Origin: an uncultured Clostridium sp.
Lineage (GTDB): Bacteria; Bacillota; Clostridia; Clostridiales; Clostridiaceae
DNA: 64,000 bases
Direction of reading: 5' to 3'
Assembly: GCF_934754925.1 (NCBI RefSeq)
Contig: NZ_CAKVJA010000008.1
Span: 11,423-75,422, forward strand
Part shown: positions 60,867-64,000 of the stretch, piece after piece
Position numbering within the stretch: position 1 is the first letter of the stretch
Layout: the number at the start of each line of letters is the position of its first letter
Notes under the pieces: generated by a model
What the model saw: the letters and a program-made list of their open reading frames with translations, nothing else
The model's database searches: none
Told to the model about the DNA's origin: nothing
Position numbers and translations under genes: made by a program

Positions 60867-61550
60867 ATGGAGAAAAAGAGAATATTAGTAGTTGAAGATG
60901 AAATTTCAATAAATGATATATTAACATTCGCATTAAGAAAAGAAGGATATGAGGTCAGAGGGGTATATAAAGGACAAGATGCAATAAACATTATTGAAAC
61001 ATTTAAGCCAGATTTAGTTCTTTTAGATATTATGCTTCCAGATAAAGATGGATTTCAAGTATGTAGGGAAATTTGTGATAAAGCATTTGTAATAATGTTA
61101 ACAGCGAGAAATGATGTTATAGATAAAATTCTTGGTATTGAGATAGGAGCGGATGATTATATTACAAAGCCTTTTGAAATTAGAGAAGTAACAGCAAGAA
61201 TAAAAAGCATCTTTAGAAGAGTTAGCAAAAATAATAGTATTATGTCTAATATTACCCAGGAAATGTTAGATAAAGGATTATATATAAATTTAAATGATAG
61301 AAAAGTATATAAAGATGGAATTGAAATTGAATTAAAAAAGAAGGAGTTCGACTTACTAAGTTTTTTATATAGAAATAAAAATATAGTATTTTCAAGAGAA
61401 GAATTATTGGACAAGGTATGGGGAGATGAATATGATGGTGATTTAAGAACTGTTGATGTTCATATTAGAAGGGTAAGAGCTAAACTTGGTGAGGAGAAAA
61501 GCAGCACAGTACTAGAAACCGTATTTGGTGTTGGTTATGTAATGAGGTAA
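60867..61550 (+). CDS. OmpR-family response regulator
   Basis: The 227-residue product has a receiver domain with the acid pair EDE near 9-11, the phospho-acceptor Asp in LVLLDIMLPDKDGF at about 53, T/K residues in MLTARNDV and DDYITKPFEIREV, and a C-terminal winged helix (LKKKEFDLLSFLYRNKNIVF, VDVHIRRVRAKLG). The start is uncertain: the frame is open to a GTG at 60846, and GGGGGA at 60848-60853 lies 13 bases before the ATG used here. It is followed 4 bases later by its kinase. Confidence 0.92.
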   Translation: MEKKRILVVEDEISINDILTFALRKEGYEVRGVYKGQDAINIIETFKPDLVLLDIMLPDKDGFQVCREICDKAFVIMLTARNDVIDKILGIEIGADDYITKPFEIREVTARIKSIFRRVSKNNSIMSNITQEMLDKGLYINLNDRKVYKDGIEIELKKKEFDLLSFLYRNKNIVFSREELLDKVWGDEYDGDLRTVDVHIRRVRAKLGEEKSSTVLETVFGVGYVMR

Positions 61551-61554
61551 TAAA

Positions 61555-62982
61555 ATGCTTAATACTATTAGAGGAAAAGTTACATTATGGTCAATTCTTA
61601 TAGTTGGAATATTAAATATTTTTCTTAGTATTTATATTTATATTATAATAAACAATAACTTAGAAAAATCTATACAGTCTAATATGGAAACTATAAGGTT
61701 TATGGCAAGAAACTTTTTTATGCTTCAAGGTGATACTAGTGGAAGTGAATTAGAGCTAGAAGAGGGAGCAAAGAATATTGTTGATGGATTATATAATATG
61801 TTTGGTGAATATATTGCAATAGCTTTAGATGATAGTAAAATTATAAAAAGCAGAGGAAATTTAATAAATGAAAAAAAGGTAAATTCAATTTTAGAGGAAA
61901 GTCAAAATAAAAAATCTTTGCTTATGATTACAAAGATAGATAAATCTTATATTGCTACTTATAATTATCCAATATATATTGAAGAAAGTTATTATGGAAA
62001 TATTATAGTTCAAAAGGATTATTTTAATGAATATAGTGAAAATATAAAAATATTAATAACTATTTTTGTTGGACAATTTGCTATTTTAATAATGCTTATA
62101 ATTGCAATATGGGTTATTGTTAAAAAGTTTACTAATCCCTTAAATAAATTATCAGATGCAATTGAAACATTTGGAAAGGGAGAAGAGATAGAAGACTTTA
62201 AAATAGAAGGAAAAGATGAAGTTTCAATTTTAGCAACTAATTTTAATTTCATGAAAAATGAAATTAAGAATCAGATGGAAATTATAATAGAAGAAAGAAA
62301 TAAAAGTAGAGAGTTCTTTAATAATGCTACTCATGAGCTTAAAACACCAATAACAGCTATAAGCGGTTATGCACAATTATTATATGGTGAAAATATTTTA
62401 GAAATGGATGAGGAATTTAGAAATAGAGCATTAGAAAGAATGCTTAAAGAAAGCAATAAATTAAATTCATTGGTGAAAAATATTCTTGAAATTTCTAGAG
62501 GAGAAGTAAAGAAAAGCTTAATTAAAGAAGAATTTGATTTAGCAGAGATAAGTAGTAAAAAAATAAGAGATATTAATGTTAGATTACTTAAGTCTAATAT
62601 TAAGGTGAAAGATAATATACAAAGTGCAAAAGTAAAATGTAATAAAGAAGAAATTAATACTATATTAATTAATCTTTTAGATAATGCAATTAAATATAAT
62701 GCTGGAGAATATATAAATATAGATGTATATTGTGAGGAAAATAGAAGTATTTTTAAAATTACAAATGAAATTTATAATATACCAGAAAAAATAAGGGGAA
62801 GCCTATTAGAGCCATTTGTTAAACATAGTGATGATAGTATATTAGAAAAAGAAGGTATAACTAGTTCGGGATTAGGACTTTATATATGCAATAAATTAGC
62901 AGAGGAGAATAGTTCTAAAATAGAATATAGGATAGAAGAAAATATTATAGAATTTAAGCTAATAATTCCTAAAATCAATTAA
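61555..62982 (+). CDS. Sensor histidine kinase
   Basis: The 475-residue kinase has two membrane helices (about 8-30 and 164-188) around an extracellular sensor of about 130 residues, a HAMP linker (about 190-240), the H-box FFNNATHELKTPITAISGYA (about 255-274), the N-box NTILINLLDNAIKYN (about 366-380) and the G-box SSGLGLYICNKLAEEN. The phospho-acceptor His and ATP-binding residues are intact. Its SD (GAGG) lies within the end of the regulator gene, so the two are translationally coupled. Signal unknown. Confidence 0.94.
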   Translation: MLNTIRGKVTLWSILIVGILNIFLSIYIYIIINNNLEKSIQSNMETIRFMARNFFMLQGDTSGSELELEEGAKNIVDGLYNMFGEYIAIALDDSKIIKSRGNLINEKKVNSILEESQNKKSLLMITKIDKSYIATYNYPIYIEESYYGNIIVQKDYFNEYSENIKILITIFVGQFAILIMLIIAIWVIVKKFTNPLNKLSDAIETFGKGEEIEDFKIEGKDEVSILATNFNFMKNEIKNQMEIIIEERNKSREFFNNATHELKTPITAISGYAQLLYGENILEMDEEFRNRALERMLKESNKLNSLVKNILEISRGEVKKSLIKEEFDLAEISSKKIRDINVRLLKSNIKVKDNIQSAKVKCNKEEINTILINLLDNAIKYNAGEYINIDVYCEENRSIFKITNEIYNIPEKIRGSLLEPFVKHSDDSILEKEGITSSGLGLYICNKLAEENSSKIEYRIEENIIEFKLIIPKIN

Positions 62983-63125
62983 ATTGGTTTTAGGAATTAT
63001 TTTTATGTGCAATATATATAGAAAAAATGTTAAGATATAATCGTGAGGTAAAAATTTACAGAAAATTAACTTAAAATAAATATAAATATAATAATATATA
63101 AGTAGATTTATATTTGGAGGGCTTA

Positions 63126-64000
63126 ATGAAAAATAAGTATATGATAGTAATATCTTTTGATGCAGTTTCTTGTGAAGATTTAGAAGTGTTAAGAAAACTG
63201 CCTAATTTCTCAAAAATTATAAAAGAAGGCGCATTAATTAAAAATGTTGATAGTATTTATCCTTCTTTAACATATCCTGCGCATGCAACTATAGTAACAG
63301 GAAGATATCCTAAAAATCATGGAATTATAAATAATACGGTTATAGATTTTAAACATGATAATCCTAATTGGTACTGGTATAGTAAGTCAATTAAGGGAGA
63401 TACAATTTACGATTTAGCAGAAAAACAGGGATTGAAAACCTGTTCCATTTTATGGCCTGTAAGTGGAGGAAGTAAAATTACTTATAATATGCCAGAGATT
63501 TGTTGTACTAGGAATTATGATAATCAAATTATAAAGTCAGCAATGGCAGGAAGTTTAATTTATCAATTTAAGATGAATAAAAGATTTGGATATTTAAGAA
63601 ATGGTATTCAGCAACCTTATTTAGATAATTTTGCAGTTGAGGTAGCAAAAAAAAACAATTAGAGAGAAAAAGCCTAATTTATTATTGTTACACTTAGTAG
63701 ATGTAGATAGTCAAAAACATAACTATGGAACTAAAAGTAGTAAGGTTATTAAAGCATTAGAAAGACATGATAAAAGATTAGGTGAAATAATAGAAGTATT
63801 AAAATTTGCAGGAATTTATAATGATTCAACAATAATAGCATTAGGGGATCATTCGCAATTAGATGTTAAAAAGGCTGTTAAATTGAACTCAATATTATAT
63901 AAAAATAATATTATAAAGCTTAAAAATAATAAAATAAAAAGTTATATGGCGATAGCAAAAAGCTGTGATGGAAGTTCATATATTTATTTGAAAGATAAAA
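63126..64000 (+). pseudogene. Type I phosphodiesterase/alkaline phosphatase-family gene, split by a frameshift
   Basis: The N-terminal part (63126-63662) reads ISFDAVSCEDLEVLRKLPNF, then IYPSLTYPAHATIVTGRYPK, with the catalytic Thr in YPAHATIVTG and the first Asp in SFDAV, as in nucleotide pyrophosphatase/phosphodiesterase proteins. It stops at the TAG at 63660-63662 just after nine A residues (63647-63655). The protein clearly continues in the +1 frame from 63655 to the window edge (KKPNLLLLHLVDVDSQKHNY, STIIALGDHSQLDVKK), which carries the remaining metal residues (DxxxH, GDHS). One A fewer restores the frame. It may be a pseudogene, a slippery site or a sequencing error. SD GGAGGG precedes the ATG. 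Confidence 0.85.

Overview
The window is AT-rich (visibly well over 65 % A+T) and carries a gene set typical of an endospore-forming Clostridium sensu stricto (cluster I): a CotS-type coat kinase, pyruvate phosphate dikinase, a pyruvate formate-lyase activator, FeoAB, an AGCS symporter behind a tandem glycine riboswitch, a leucine T-box and a type A RNase P RNA. Protein wording looks closest to the C. perfringens / C. baratii / C. tertium group, but that is an impression and no species is claimed. Strong GGAGG-type Shine-Dalgarno (SD) sites decide most start codons; several starts below differ from the longest open frame for that reason. No phage, insertion sequence, CRISPR array or rRNA is seen.

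Layout. 1-13.4 kb is core housekeeping: end of cdd, era, recO, a UBA-like protein, a CcpN-type regulator with ppdK, a CotS-like kinase (minus strand), dgt, the dnaG-rpoD macromolecular synthesis pair, trmK and a Nif3-like protein. The RNase P RNA gene follows on the minus strand. 13.8-21 kb is mixed: small membrane proteins, a TVP38/DedA-type protein, an unknown protein made of two copies of one domain, a ClC transporter, a single-subunit molybdopterin oxidoreductase, thiol peroxidase and a Lys/Glu/His-rich protein. 21-27.4 kb is a sugar-use locus: an MsmX/UgpC-type ATPase, two tandem PucR/CdaR-like regulators, a LacI-type repressor and malQ. Four copies of a GGNAACGATACC operator sit in the two regulatory gaps. 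27.5-35.5 kb holds a K+ channel, tRNA-Leu(GAG), a D-2-hydroxyacid dehydrogenase, T-box-leuA, glycine riboswitch-AGCS symporter, a cell-wall glucosaminidase, acylphosphatase and ndk. 35.5-43 kb is the potABCD polyamine operon with its XRE-cupin regulator (minus strand), pflA, a DnaQ-like exonuclease and arginase.

43.4-49.1 kb holds an LCP-family wall enzyme and then three genes whose products look like known enzymes with damaged active sites: an M50 protease homologue without HExxH, a Ppx/GppA homologue without its phosphate loops, and an ArgRS homologue lacking both HIGH and KMSKS-type signatures and preceded by a transcription attenuator. 49-64 kb contains feoA-feoB plus a small Cys-rich Feo protein under a Fur box, an RNase H-like exonuclease, a ComEC-like MBL protein, a PEPCK/HPr-kinase-like P-loop protein of unknown role, an Lrp regulator, a PHP protein, gamma-carbonic anhydrase, a CvfB-like S1 protein, a lipoprotein with a two-component system, and a phosphodiesterase gene broken by a 9-A tract.

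The best leads for something undescribed are the ArgRS-like pseudo-enzyme with its attenuator, the LacI operator array around the paired PucR-like regulators, the long extended hairpin with a dispersed repeat at 34.4-34.6 kb, and the duplicated-domain protein at 15 kb. None is proven; each finding states its test.
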